DNA from: Psychrobacter sanguinis | GTDB lineage: Bacteria > Pseudomonadota > Gammaproteobacteria > Pseudomonadales > Moraxellaceae | NCBI RefSeq assembly: GCF_020736705.1 | Contig: NZ_CP085990.1 | Span: forward strand, 2,418,001 to 2,482,000 | DNA: 64,000 nt | Direction: 5' to 3' | Part shown: piece by piece, positions 14,887 to 23,850 of the stretch | Layout of the letters: every line of letters starts with the position of its first letter | Position numbering within the stretch: the stretch's first letter is position 1 | Notes under the pieces: model-generated | Told to the model about the DNA's origin: nothing | The model's database searches: none | The model's input: the letters and a program-made list of their open reading frames with translations, nothing else | Made by a program: the position numbers and the translations under genes

Positions 14887-14914
14887 ATTATATACATATA
14901 TCAATATCTGTCAA
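14887..14914 (-). promoter_or_regulatory. Sigma-70 promoter of tRNA operon 2
   Basis: Minus-strand TTGACA at 14914-14909 and TATAAT at 14892-14887 with a 16-base spacer, plus the same TACGCTCC discriminator region as the promoter of operon 1. About 35 bases around it are nearly identical in the two loci. Confidence 0.85.
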
Positions 14915-15092
14915 ATTTTTTCTGCAAAAAAGTGGAAAAAAGTTAAATTTTTGATTTTAGTAGCCTTAGTAAGGGGATTTATCAAGGTTTGAGGCAATTA
15001 TGGTAAACTAGGCAACAATAATAACATTTACCAAATAATCGTTTATTAAACCACTTAATCCCCTATAAAAACCCTTATAAAAAGAGAGGCCC

Positions 15093-16316
15093 ATGAACAA
15101 TTCAAATAATCCGACTCGCATCATCATTGACCTAGATGGTAGCTTAGATGAGCTAGATGATGACGACATCACACTGCCGGACCTGCCCAGTGCAGAAGAT
15201 ATCCCTATTATTGAGACGCCACGTGTAGAGCAGCAACGAGAGGTGACTCCTGCATCAACGTTACCGCCTGAGTCAAAACCAGTTGAGCCAAAGCCGGTAG
15301 CACCCGCAGTACAGCAAACCACTGCAGATACACAGCCATTGACCCAGACCAGCGCCCAGAAAGCTCAACAGGCTGAAGAAGATAAAAAACGGGGCGGTTG
15401 GTTCTCACGTATGAAGTCGGGCCTCACTAAGTCACGTAAGAACTTAGCCGAAGGTGTGGCTAACATCTTAATCGGTGGTAAAGAGATCGATGATGAGCTG
15501 CTAGAGGAAGTCGAAGATCAGCTATTGGTCGCCGATATTGGGGTAGAAGCCACAGATAAGATTATCAAGAGTCTGACTGAGCAAACCGCACGTGGTGATT
15601 TGATTTACTCACACTCTTTGTATAAAGCCTTGCAAAAAGAGTTGGTTGAGATTTTGGAGCCCAAAGTAGCGCCCCTGATTATCGATACCTCGAAGAAGCC
15701 TTTCGTTATTTTGGTGGTTGGCGTAAACGGTGTGGGTAAAACCACTACCATTGGTAAACTGGCAAAACGCTTACAAGCCGAAGGTAAATCAGTGATGTTA
15801 GCAGCCGGTGATACCTTCCGTGCCGCCGCCACTGAACAGCTTCAGATCTGGGGTGAGCGCAATAATATTCCAGTAGTGGCTCAAGGTCATGGTGCCGATA
15901 GTGCCTCAGTAGTATTTGATGCGATGCAGTCAGCGAAGGCCAAAAATATCGATGTCCTAATTGCTGATACTGCGGGACGCTTGCAGAACAAAACTCACTT
16001 AATGGCCGAGCTTGAAAAAGTAGTGCGTATCATGCGCAAATCAGATCCGACAGCACCGCACGAAGGTATGATTGTACTTGATGCGGGTACCGGTCAAAAT
16101 GCCATTAATCAGGTTAAAATCTTCAATGACGCTGTTCCGTTAACCGGTATCACCATTACCAAGCTTGATGGCACTGCCAAAGGTGGTGTAGTGTTTAATA
16201 TTGCCAATACCACAGATATCCCAATCCGCTATATCGGTGTGGGCGAGTCTATTGATGACTTACGTGCCTTTAGTCCGAAGCAGTTTGTGGCAGCATTGTT
16301 TGAAACCGATGAATAA
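15093..16316 (+). CDS. ftsY: Signal recognition particle receptor FtsY
   Basis: FtsY is the membrane-associated GTPase that docks SRP-ribosome complexes for co-translational insertion. The 407-residue protein has an acidic N-terminal A domain (residues 1-100, with DELDDDDITLPD) and then the NG domain. GTPase motifs are GVNGVGKTTT (residue about 210), the insertion-box AGDTFRAAATEQL, DTAGRLQNKTHLM and TKLDGTAKGG, with the closing GVGESIDDLRAF. All key residues are present. GAGAGG precedes the start at 15093, and a terminator follows the stop. It is transcribed away from the tRNA promoter region. Confidence 0.97.
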   Translation: MNNSNNPTRIIIDLDGSLDELDDDDITLPDLPSAEDIPIIETPRVEQQREVTPASTLPPESKPVEPKPVAPAVQQTTADTQPLTQTSAQKAQQAEEDKKRGGWFSRMKSGLTKSRKNLAEGVANILIGGKEIDDELLEEVEDQLLVADIGVEATDKIIKSLTEQTARGDLIYSHSLYKALQKELVEILEPKVAPLIIDTSKKPFVILVVGVNGVGKTTTIGKLAKRLQAEGKSVMLAAGDTFRAAATEQLQIWGERNNIPVVAQGHGADSASVVFDAMQSAKAKNIDVLIADTAGRLQNKTHLMAELEKVVRIMRKSDPTAPHEGMIVLDAGTGQNAINQVKIFNDAVPLTGITITKLDGTAKGGVVFNIANTTDIPIRYIGVGESIDDLRAFSPKQFVAALFETDE

Positions 16317-16354
16317 TAGGCTTATGTCTATCTCAAAAAGTAAGCTTTAATCTT

Positions 16355-16386
16355 AAAAAAATGGCATCATAAGGTGCCATTTTTTT
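16355..16386 (+). terminator. Rho-independent terminator after ftsY
   Basis: AAAAAATGGCA/TGCCATTTTTT stem with an eight-base loop and a seven-T tract. It ends just before the ribosome-binding site of the following ogt gene. Confidence 0.85.
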
Positions 16387-16403
16387 GTTTGAGGACCCTG
16401 ATA

Positions 16404-16967
16404 ATGATTGTTACCATCACTCAGTTTGCACAGTACAGATTGTTACTTATTGCGTCTGCTGTGGCCTCCGAGACGCCGAAGTTGGTCAGCTTAGATTGGC
16501 TAGCAGATGGTCAAGAGTGGTCTGAATCAAAGTCACTGAACCCATTAAAAAAATATCACAGATTAGTTAATGAGGATTTTCAGTTTATAGATAAAAATAG
16601 CCTAAGCAAAGAAAGTCCAGTTGAGGCTTTGCTATTAACCACCATCACTCAATTAGAGCGTTATCACGCTGGCGAGTTACAACAGTTCGATATTTCTTTA
16701 GATTTGTCGTTGGGGACTCCGTTTCAACAAAGTGTCTGGAAAGCGTTGCAACAAATTCCTTATGGAGAAACTATAAGCTATGCTCAGTTAGCACAAAATA
16801 TCGATAAACCGACAGCCTACCGCGCGGTGGCTAATGCCAATGGCAAAAACCCGTTTAGTATTATCATTCCTTGTCATCGAGTAGTGGCCAGCGATGGCGG
16901 TTTGGGCGGCTATACAGGGGGATTGGATAAAAAGCGGTTATTACTTAAGATTGAAAAGCCCGTTTAA
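16404..16967 (+). CDS. ogt: Methylated-DNA-protein cysteine methyltransferase
   Basis: This repair protein removes the methyl group from O6-methylguanine by suicidal transfer to a Cys. The active site IIPCHRVV, the DNA-contacting helix YAQLAQNIDKPTAYRAVANANGKNP (split here only in description) and the Asn hinge are all present, as is the C-terminal GGLGGYTGGL. The start at 16404 is chosen because GAGGA lies eight bases upstream; the in-frame codon at 16374 would fall inside the ftsY terminator. At 187 residues it is of Ogt rather than Ada size. Its stop overlaps that of the convergent regulator gene by four bases. Confidence 0.9.
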   Translation: MIVTITQFAQYRLLLIASAVASETPKLVSLDWLADGQEWSESKSLNPLKKYHRLVNEDFQFIDKNSLSKESPVEALLLTTITQLERYHAGELQQFDISLDLSLGTPFQQSVWKALQQIPYGETISYAQLAQNIDKPTAYRAVANANGKNPFSIIIPCHRVVASDGGLGGYTGGLDKKRLLLKIEKPV

Positions 16968-17962
16968 ATTAAAGTCCGAGAAAACTTCTGCTGATAAGCT
17001 TTGGGGGTCAAATTGGTAGCCCGTTTAAACAAGCGACTGAATGATGACAAGTCATGATAGCCTACTTGGTAGGCCAATGTTTTGATACTGACATCCGCCG
17101 ACTCAAGCAGCCGCTTCGCTTGCTCAATTCTCACTGCCTGAATATATTCAATAGGGCGCATCGATAAACAAGCTTGAAAACGTCTATTCAGGGTTCGTGG
17201 TGTAATATTAACTAGAGCCGCCAGTTCGTTTACCTGTAATGACTCAGTGTAATGCTGTTCAATATAATGCTGTATTCGAGTTACCACAGGGTCTGAATGT
17301 GGGCTGTGCAAGGTAGCATTGGTATAGCTACTCTGGTCGCCTATTTTTTTATCAATGACTTGGGTCTTGGCGACCTGTGCTGAAACCTCTCGACCACAAT
17401 AGCGTTCTATCAGTAACAGTGCTAAATCATAAAAAGCACTGCCGCCTGCTGCACAAAATATATTGTCTGACTGGGTAACGAACTGCTTCGGCTGCAAATC
17501 TACCTCAGGATAATCTTGCTTAAACTTACTGGCATAGCCCCAGTGAGTGGTCGCGGTCTTACCTTGTAACAGTCCTGCCTCAGCCAATAAAAAAGCACCA
17601 CTACAATTACTGGCGATATCGGTTTGGGTATCGGCCAAACGCTGTAGGTGGCTGATAAGTTCACGGTTGCTTGCCAGCACTTTATCAATTGAGTCACCAA
17701 TGGTGGGAATAAGCAGTAAATCACACTCGGCTACCTGTTTGATATCACAATGTGCCTGCATGATTAAACGATTGCTACAGCGAATATTGGCACCGTTTAA
17801 ACTGGCAATCTGCACTTTAAATCTCGGCTGTATTGCCTGTCCTAAAAAGCGTTGCCAACTAACACCGGTAAACGAAAACAAGTCTAAAGCGCCCGTGAGC
17901 GCACTACCGAGCACCCCATCGAAGCCGACAATAATGACGTTAAATGGTTGATTGTTATGCAT
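16964..17962 (-). CDS. GlxA/AraC-type transcriptional regulator (DJ-1 domain + HTH)
   Basis: A regulator with an N-terminal DJ-1/PfpI-like domain (residues 8-190, FNVIIVGFDGVLGS ... DIASNCSGAFLLAEAGLL) and two AraC helix-turn-helix motifs at the C-terminus (VNELAALVNITPRTLNRRF and IKTLAYQVGYHDLSSFSRLF). The Cys in the nucleophile elbow SNCSGAF matches family members that sense small metabolites. The start at 17962 is taken because AAAGGA lies six bases upstream; ATG codons at 17968 and 18031 are alternatives. It is divergent from an acyl-CoA dehydrogenase operon about 280 bases away, which it is likely to control; the inducer is unknown. Confidence 0.85.
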   Translation of the reverse strand: MHNNQPFNVIIVGFDGVLGSALTGALDLFSFTGVSWQRFLGQAIQPRFKVQIASLNGANIRCSNRLIMQAHCDIKQVAECDLLLIPTIGDSIDKVLASNRELISHLQRLADTQTDIASNCSGAFLLAEAGLLQGKTATTHWGYASKFKQDYPEVDLQPKQFVTQSDNIFCAAGGSAFYDLALLLIERYCGREVSAQVAKTQVIDKKIGDQSSYTNATLHSPHSDPVVTRIQHYIEQHYTESLQVNELAALVNITPRTLNRRFQACLSMRPIEYIQAVRIEQAKRLLESADVSIKTLAYQVGYHDLSSFSRLFKRATNLTPKAYQQKFSRTLI

Positions 17963-18246
17963 GTTCATTCCTTTGAATGCTGTAATGGATACTGATGAAT
18001 GCTTGCGGGTGTGATAAACAACGTTAAGCAAGAGTTTTGTCAGTTATGCCCTTAATTATGTCATAAATGACAATAGGGTGGCTGCTAAAATTAGACTAGT
18101 ATTGAATAACTAGCCTTAATTGAATAACCGGCCTTAAATGCTAAACGTTAAGTGCTAATCACCAACAGCGCTAGATGAATAGTTTGAATGAACGATCTAA
18201 ACAATGGGCTAAATCAGTAGCCAGTAGAATTAATGGAGCAAGTAGC

Positions 18247-20052
18247 ATGGACGCAGATATCCTGATTAATGAGTTTGAATTACCGTTTCAGCTTTATGAT
18301 GTATTAGACACCGAAAAATTATGTCAGCACCCTAAGTTCGCTGAGCATTCACGTGATACCTTCGATGCCACTATCGATACCGCCAAGAAAATCGCCACTG
18401 ATTTATTTCTGCCTCACAATACAACCGCTGACAAAGATGAGCCTAAGTTCGATGGCCAGAAAGTCAGTATGATAAAAGAGGTGAAAGTTGCCTTTGACGC
18501 TTTTAGAGAATCGGGGTTTATTGCCGGGCGTTATAACTTTGAAGAGGGCGGAATGCAGCTGCCAGAGACCGTAATGACCGCGCTAAGTGGTTATTTTATG
18601 GCCGCAAACCCAGCTACCACAGCCTATCCCTTTTTGACCTCAGCGGCCATCAATGTGTTGACTCACTTTGCCGATGACACCATTAAACAAGCATTTATCC
18701 CGCGCATGTTAACCGGCGAATTTACCGGAACTATGGCGTTGACTGAACCTCATGCAGGCTCGTCATTGGCAGATATTCGAACCACAGCTATTAAGCAAGA
18801 GGATGGTACTTATCGTATTCGCGGCAGTAAAATCTATATTTCAGGCGGCGATCATGAGTTATCTGACAATATTGTGCATTTGGTACTGGCCAAAGTTCCG
18901 GGTGGGCCGGCAGGGGTAAAAGGCATTTCCTTATTTGTGGTTCCCAAATACCGTCTGGACGAGCAAGGTCAAGTTGCTGAGCGTAATGACGTACATTTAG
19001 CAGGTTTGATTCACAAACTAGGCTATCGTGGCACCACTTCGACTGCTTTGAGCTTTGGTGATAATAATGAGTGTGTGGGCTATCTAATCGGTGAAGAGGA
19101 CTTTGGTCTTCGCTACATGTTTAAGATGATGAATGAAGCCCGTATTGCGGTAGGCTTTGGGGCGGCAATGATAGGCTACCGTGGCTATCAGTATTCGCTA
19201 GCCTATGCCAAAGATCGGTTACAAGGACGTGTCGCACCACATTTAAGCCCAGAAGATGATGCTGCCCCAATTATTGAGCATGGCGATGTGAAGCGGATGC
19301 TATTGGCGCAAAAGGCCTATAGCGAAGGTGGAATATCTTTGTGTTTGTATGGCTCAAACTTAATTGATCGCATTAATACCTGTGACGATGAGACCCAAAA
19401 GCAAGAGTTGGCTGAGCTATTGGATTTATTGACCCCAGTATTAAAAGCTTGGCCGTCAGAGTATGGCCCTAAAGCCAATGATTTGGGCATTCAAGTATTG
19501 GGCGGTGCAGGCTATACCAGAGAGTATCAAGCTGAGCAGTTTTGGCGTGATAACCGTTTAAATCCCATTCACGAAGGCACCAATGGCATTCAAGCATTGG
19601 ACTTAACCTTCCGTAAACTATGGCAAAAGCAGGGTTTAGGGTTAAAAGTATTACAGCAAGAAATCACTCGAGACCTCACGGCTATTACCACTCCACAAAC
19701 CGCCAAACTTGCCAAAAAATTAATGGTTTATATCGAACAGTTGCAACCTCTATTGCAGCATGTGGGTCAAACCCTAACCACACCGCAGACGGCCACTTTG
19801 ACTGCCAACGCTCAAGCGCTGATGAATGTATTTGCCACTATGGTTATAAGCTGGATTTGGATTCGTCAAGCCAGCAAGGCTGAGCAACTATTGGCGCTTA
19901 CTGAAGATAGCGATAAACAAAACTTTTATCACGGCAAAATACAGGCGGCAAAATACTTCATCGATTGGGAGTTACCGCTTATTCAACGTGATATCGAGCT
20001 ATTAACCGCTGACAATTCAGTGTGTAGCGATATGCAGCCACAGTGGTTTTAG
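18247..20052 (+). CDS. Acyl-CoA dehydrogenase
   Basis: FAD-dependent alpha,beta-dehydrogenation of an acyl-CoA. The 601-residue size matches the long acyl-CoA dehydrogenase subgroup (DmdC/AidB-like size) with an extra C-terminal helical domain. Motifs include MALTEPHAGSSLADI for FAD binding, IYISGGDHELSDNIVHLVLA, and the C-terminal QVLGGAGYTREYQAEQFWRD with IHEGTNGIQALDL. The start at 18247 is preferred for the GGAG nine bases upstream and because family members begin near there; an in-frame ATG at 18175 would add 24 residues. It heads a set with two short-chain dehydrogenases, suggesting a beta-oxidation-like branch whose substrate is not evident. Confidence 0.9.
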   Translation: MDADILINEFELPFQLYDVLDTEKLCQHPKFAEHSRDTFDATIDTAKKIATDLFLPHNTTADKDEPKFDGQKVSMIKEVKVAFDAFRESGFIAGRYNFEEGGMQLPETVMTALSGYFMAANPATTAYPFLTSAAINVLTHFADDTIKQAFIPRMLTGEFTGTMALTEPHAGSSLADIRTTAIKQEDGTYRIRGSKIYISGGDHELSDNIVHLVLAKVPGGPAGVKGISLFVVPKYRLDEQGQVAERNDVHLAGLIHKLGYRGTTSTALSFGDNNECVGYLIGEEDFGLRYMFKMMNEARIAVGFGAAMIGYRGYQYSLAYAKDRLQGRVAPHLSPEDDAAPIIEHGDVKRMLLAQKAYSEGGISLCLYGSNLIDRINTCDDETQKQELAELLDLLTPVLKAWPSEYGPKANDLGIQVLGGAGYTREYQAEQFWRDNRLNPIHEGTNGIQALDLTFRKLWQKQGLGLKVLQQEITRDLTAITTPQTAKLAKKLMVYIEQLQPLLQHVGQTLTTPQTATLTANAQALMNVFATMVISWIWIRQASKAEQLLALTEDSDKQNFYHGKIQAAKYFIDWELPLIQRDIELLTADNSVCSDMQPQWF

Positions 20053-20174
20053 CCACTTTAAATTAACTATCTGTTAGATGTATAACGATTATCTGTCAAT
20101 TGGATAACCCTGAATTTAATAGCCCTTAATCTCATAATCTTTAATATAAAAACCGAACTAAGCTGAGTATCAAA

Positions 20175-20957
20175 ATGGAATTTGAACCCAACAAAACCGT
20201 CGCAAACGTTTTAAATAAACGCATTTTAATTACAGGCGGCGCTTCAGGTATTGGCGCAGCCAGCGCACGGCTATTGGCCAGTCGCGGTGCCAAAGTAGTG
20301 ATTGCTGATTTGGCTGAGGATTTGGGCCAGGCTTTAGCAGAACAAGCTCAGGCGTCAGGCCAAACGATAAGCTTTATGAAAGTAGACGTCACTCAAGCTG
20401 CTGAAGTTGAAGCGTTATTTGCTTATGCAGTGAAGCAATTGGGAGGCCTTGATGTGGTCATCAATAATGCGGGGGTTGATCATCCGCCAGCGCCGCTACA
20501 CCAGTTAACAGAGGACGACTTTGATCGCTGCATGGCGGTAAATGTAAAAGGGGTTTGGCACTGTATGCGCGCTGCTATTGCTTGCCTGAGCCCTAATGGT
20601 GGTGGTCAAGTGATTAACGTAGCCTCTATTGCCGGCCTACGCTCAGCCCCTATGCTGTCGGCTTACAGTGCCTCAAAGCATGCGGTAATTGGCCTGACCA
20701 AATCAGCAGCGATTGAGTATGCCCGCGCCAATATAAGGTTTAATGCTGTCTGCCCAAGCTTTATCGATACGCCTATGGTACGCAACAGCATGCTTAATAT
20801 GAGTGAAAAGCAGCAACAAGCTCTACTGAAAGCCAGCCCTATGCGGCGACTGGGTAAGGTTGAAGAGATTGCCAGTGCGATTGCTTGGCTGGCCAGTGAT
20901 GAGAGCACCTTCATGAATGGTCATAGCTTAACGTTAGATGGGGGTATGTTGGCATAA
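20175..20957 (+). CDS. Short-chain dehydrogenase/reductase (SDR) 1
   Basis: A 260-residue classical SDR. It has the NAD(P)-binding TGGASGIGAASARLLA, the acidic VIADLAED after strand two that favours NAD, the NNAGVDHP motif, the catalytic Ser in VASIAGLRSAP and YSASKHA with catalytic Tyr and Lys. The tail ends in the typical NGHSLTLDGGML. It is separated by 120 bases from the acyl-CoA dehydrogenase and by 53 bases from the second SDR. It probably oxidises a hydroxyacyl or alcohol intermediate; specificity is unknown. Confidence 0.88.
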   Translation: MEFEPNKTVANVLNKRILITGGASGIGAASARLLASRGAKVVIADLAEDLGQALAEQAQASGQTISFMKVDVTQAAEVEALFAYAVKQLGGLDVVINNAGVDHPPAPLHQLTEDDFDRCMAVNVKGVWHCMRAAIACLSPNGGGQVINVASIAGLRSAPMLSAYSASKHAVIGLTKSAAIEYARANIRFNAVCPSFIDTPMVRNSMLNMSEKQQQALLKASPMRRLGKVEEIASAIAWLASDESTFMNGHSLTLDGGMLA

Positions 20958-21010
20958 CTATGCCGCATCTTGCCTGTAACGTGTATTTATCTACTAAAAA
21001 GGAATTTTTT

Positions 21011-21772
21011 ATGAAAGACTTCTTTGATTTAACTGGAAAAGTGGCGCTGGTAACCGGTGCCAGTCGTGGCATTGGTGAAGCCATCGCCCGTTTACTGGCC
21101 GCTTATGGCGCAGAGGTCATTGTTTCTAGTCGCAAAATAGATGCGTGTCAGGCAGTGGCTGATAGTATCGTAGCAGACGGTGGAAAAGCCACGGCTTACG
21201 CCTGTCATGTCGGCGAAATGTCTCAGATTGAGGCCATATTTGAGCATATCAAAAATGAGTTTGGTCGTATTGATATCCTAGTCAACAATGCTGCTGCCAA
21301 TCCTTATTATGGTCATATCTTGGACACCGATTTGGCTGCGTTTGATAAGACTGTTGACGTTAATATTCGGGGTTACTTCTTTATGTCGACAGCGGCTGGC
21401 AAGATGATGCGCGAGCAGGGCGGTGGGGTTATTTTAAACACCGCTTCAGTCAACGGGGTAAGTCCAGGCGATAAACAAGGTATATATTCTATTACCAAAG
21501 CGGCAGTCATCAGCATGACCAAAGCTTTTGCCAAAGAGTGTGGCCCTGATAATATTCGAGTCAATGCGTTACTGCCAGGACTAACTGATACTAAGTTTGC
21601 CTCAGCGCTCACCTCAAATGACAAAGTGCTTAATATGGCACTGGCAATGATACCGTTAAAGCGGGTGGCACAGCCTTCGGAGATGGCAGGCACCGTATTG
21701 TACTTGGTATCTGATGCTTCAAGCTATACCACAGGCGCTTGTATCAATGTGGACGGCGGCTTATTGACCTAG
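21011..21772 (+). CDS. Short-chain dehydrogenase/reductase (SDR) 2
   Basis: A 253-residue classical SDR: TGASRGIGEAIARLLA, NNAAANPYYG, the catalytic Ser in NTASVNGVSPG and YSITKAAVISM. Its pattern is close to the DHRS4/FabG-like group. The start at 21011 (MKDFFDLTGK) has AAGGAA upstream; an earlier in-frame codon at 20960 gives an unlikely extension. It ends the operon and is followed by a strong terminator. The partner substrate is presumably shared with SDR 1 and the acyl-CoA dehydrogenase. Confidence 0.88.
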   Translation: MKDFFDLTGKVALVTGASRGIGEAIARLLAAYGAEVIVSSRKIDACQAVADSIVADGGKATAYACHVGEMSQIEAIFEHIKNEFGRIDILVNNAAANPYYGHILDTDLAAFDKTVDVNIRGYFFMSTAAGKMMREQGGGVILNTASVNGVSPGDKQGIYSITKAAVISMTKAFAKECGPDNIRVNALLPGLTDTKFASALTSNDKVLNMALAMIPLKRVAQPSEMAGTVLYLVSDASSYTTGACINVDGGLLT

Positions 21773-21825
21773 CATAAACAGAGCTTTCTATCTAAGAAAC
21801 TAATCAGCTAATCAGCTTTATAAAG

Positions 21826-21862
21826 AAGACCTTCACTACTTAAGGTGGTGAGGGTCTTTTTT
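21826..21862 (+). terminator. Rho-independent terminator after SDR 2
   Basis: AAGACC/GGTCTT stem extended by a TTCACTAC/GTGGTGAG helix containing G-T pairs, small loop, and a six-T tail. Confidence 0.85.
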
Positions 21863-22151
21863 ATGTCCAATGTTTTGATGCTTAGCGTTTTTTATGTTCA
21901 GAGTTTTTTGTGTTCAGTTTCTTATATGCAGAGTTTTTTATTTACCCTAAATTTAACAAACGTTTAGCGCTTGTTCAGACTCATTTATTAAGCCATCTAA
22001 AACAAAATAGTTATTTCGTTTACTAAAAAGCACAGTTTAACAACACGAGCTAATAAAAAAACTTTTGATTTTTCATTAGGATAGATAACAAAGCGGAAAA
22101 ACTGTTTTTATAAGATTTTTACCCAAACTTCACTTGCCAGCGGACGCCAGC
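21863..22151. other. Spacer with T-rich tandem repeats before the molybdenum hydroxylase genes
   Basis: From 21884 to about 21944 a T-rich unit of roughly 16 bases (TTTTTTATGTTCAGAG and variants) occurs four times. The remainder (21950-22150) is AT-rich and presumably holds the promoter of the next operon; no confident -35/-10 pair was chosen. Confidence 0.5.
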
Positions 22152-22859
22152 ATGACAACTCTAACACTCAATATCAATAATAAACCCTATCAATTCGAAG
22201 ACCTTGATCCTCGAACCACCATACTTGATCTTTGCCGCCATCATCTTAAGATTACCGGTCCCAAAAAGGGCTGTGATCATGGGCAATGTGGTGCCTGTAC
22301 TATTTTAATTAATGGTCAACGGGTCAATTCTTGTCTTAGCCTAGCTGTAATGCATGAAGGGGATGAGATTACCACTATTGAAGGTATTGGTTTACCTGAA
22401 ACCCTGTCTGATTTGCAAAAAGCATTTCGAGACAATGATGCCTTTCAGTGTGGTTATTGCACCCCTGGTCAAATTTGTTCAGCCACTGCTTTAATTGAAG
22501 AGGTGAAGCAAAACTGGCCAAGCTATGTTACCGAGGACTTAACCCAGCCAAATGCATTAATGGCACATGAGATAGCCGAGCGTATGAGTGGCAATATTTG
22601 CCGCTGCTCTGCTTATCCCAATATCATTAAAGCAATTACCGAAGTACTTGAAAAACAAATCCAACAAAATCAGCTGTTACAGACTGAGGTTCAAGTCGAT
22701 TCTTCTAATGGCGCATTGTCTTCAACAGTGACCGGTATCTGGTCACCACCGCCTAGTGAAGCTCAATTAAAATCCCCACCTGCCAAAACTGATCAACATT
22801 CTAATACCGCCAACCCAAGTACTGCCAATCGCTCACAATTAACAGGAGTAAACTCATGA
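22152..22859 (+). CDS. Molybdenum hydroxylase 2Fe-2S subunit (PaoA/XdhA-like)
   Basis: The iron-sulfur subunit of an aldehyde oxidase/xanthine dehydrogenase-type enzyme. The plant-type 2Fe-2S cluster is held by CDHGQCGACTILINGQ and CLSL, and the second cluster by FQCGYCTPGQ and GNICRCSAYPNI. All eight Cys are visible. Unlike periplasmic PaoA it has no Tat signal, so this enzyme is probably cytoplasmic. A C-terminal tail of about 60 residues rich in Ser/Pro/Asn extends beyond the usual end. The ATG at 22152 is preferred over an upstream TTG at 22134. It overlaps the FAD subunit gene by four bases (ATGA-type coupling). Confidence 0.9.
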   Translation: MTTLTLNINNKPYQFEDLDPRTTILDLCRHHLKITGPKKGCDHGQCGACTILINGQRVNSCLSLAVMHEGDEITTIEGIGLPETLSDLQKAFRDNDAFQCGYCTPGQICSATALIEEVKQNWPSYVTEDLTQPNALMAHEIAERMSGNICRCSAYPNIIKAITEVLEKQIQQNQLLQTEVQVDSSNGALSSTVTGIWSPPPSEAQLKSPPAKTDQHSNTANPSTANRSQLTGVNS

Positions 22860-23848
22860 AACGATTTCAATATATACGTGCCAATGAGTTAAAGCCTGCT
22901 TGTATTGAGGGTAGTTCAAAAGGTGCTGCCTTTATTGGTGGAGGTACTAACTTAATTGACCTAATGAAGTTTGAAATTGAAACACCTATTAAATTGGTCG
23001 ATATCACTCAGCTTGAATTAAAGCAGATTGAGTCAACTCCTGAAGGTGGCCTACGTATAGGGGCCTTAGTGACCAACAGTGATTTGGCAGCAAATCCTAC
23101 CGTTATAGCCAATTATCCCGTGTTGTCACGCGCTATCCTAGCAGGGGCATCAGGTCAACTGCGTAATAAAGCCACTACCGGTGGTAACTTCTTACAACGT
23201 ACCCGCTGCTTTTACTTTTATCAGACGGACAGTGCCTGTAACAAACGTGAACCAGGCACTGGCTGTCCTGCCATCGATGGTGAAAATCGTGAATTGGCCA
23301 TCTTAGGTACCAGCGAACATTGTATCGCCCAGCACCCTTCAGACATGGCAGTGGCAATGCGCCTGTTAGATGCTACTTTAGAAACTCAAAAAGCAGATGG
23401 CACTACACGTAGCATCGAAATCAAAGACTTTTATCAGCTGCCCGGTGATACACCGCATATTGAGACCGTATTAGAGCCAGGTGAGTTAATCACTCATGTG
23501 GTATTACCACCGCCGATTAAAGGTATGCACACTTACGATAAGGTGCGAGATCGTGCCTCTTATGCGTTTGCATTGGTATCTTGCGCGGCGGTCATTGATG
23601 TCGATGCTGAGGGTACCTTATCCACTGTAAGATTGGCCTTTGGCGGTATTGGCTCTCAACCTTGGCGCAATGAAGCAGTCGAAGCCAGTCTAGAAGGCAG
23701 CAAAGGCAGTGTGCCTGATATCGTTAAAGCGGCTAATATCTTATTAAAAGAGGCGCAGGGACATGGTAAAAATGACTTCAAAATTGCTTTAACCCGTCGG
23801 TTACTAAAACAAATTATTGAGCGTGCTCTAGCCGCTAAGGACGCATAA
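22856..23848 (+). CDS. Molybdenum hydroxylase FAD subunit with 4Fe-4S insert (PaoB-like)
   Basis: A 330-residue CO-dehydrogenase-type FAD subunit. FIGGGTNLIDLMKFE and the KATTGGNFLQRTRC region bind FAD. The insertion RTRCFYFYQTDSACNKREPGTGCPAI carries Cys residues in the pattern seen in PaoB and 4-hydroxybenzoyl-CoA reductase, which hold an additional 4Fe-4S cluster; here four Cys are available including the later HCIAQHPS. That points to the PaoABC subgroup rather than plain xanthine dehydrogenases. It is translationally coupled to the small-subunit gene and two bases from the large-subunit start. Confidence 0.9.
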   Translation: MKRFQYIRANELKPACIEGSSKGAAFIGGGTNLIDLMKFEIETPIKLVDITQLELKQIESTPEGGLRIGALVTNSDLAANPTVIANYPVLSRAILAGASGQLRNKATTGGNFLQRTRCFYFYQTDSACNKREPGTGCPAIDGENRELAILGTSEHCIAQHPSDMAVAMRLLDATLETQKADGTTRSIEIKDFYQLPGDTPHIETVLEPGELITHVVLPPPIKGMHTYDKVRDRASYAFALVSCAAVIDVDAEGTLSTVRLAFGGIGSQPWRNEAVEASLEGSKGSVPDIVKAANILLKEAQGHGKNDFKIALTRRLLKQIIERALAAKDA

Positions 23849-23850
23849 TC

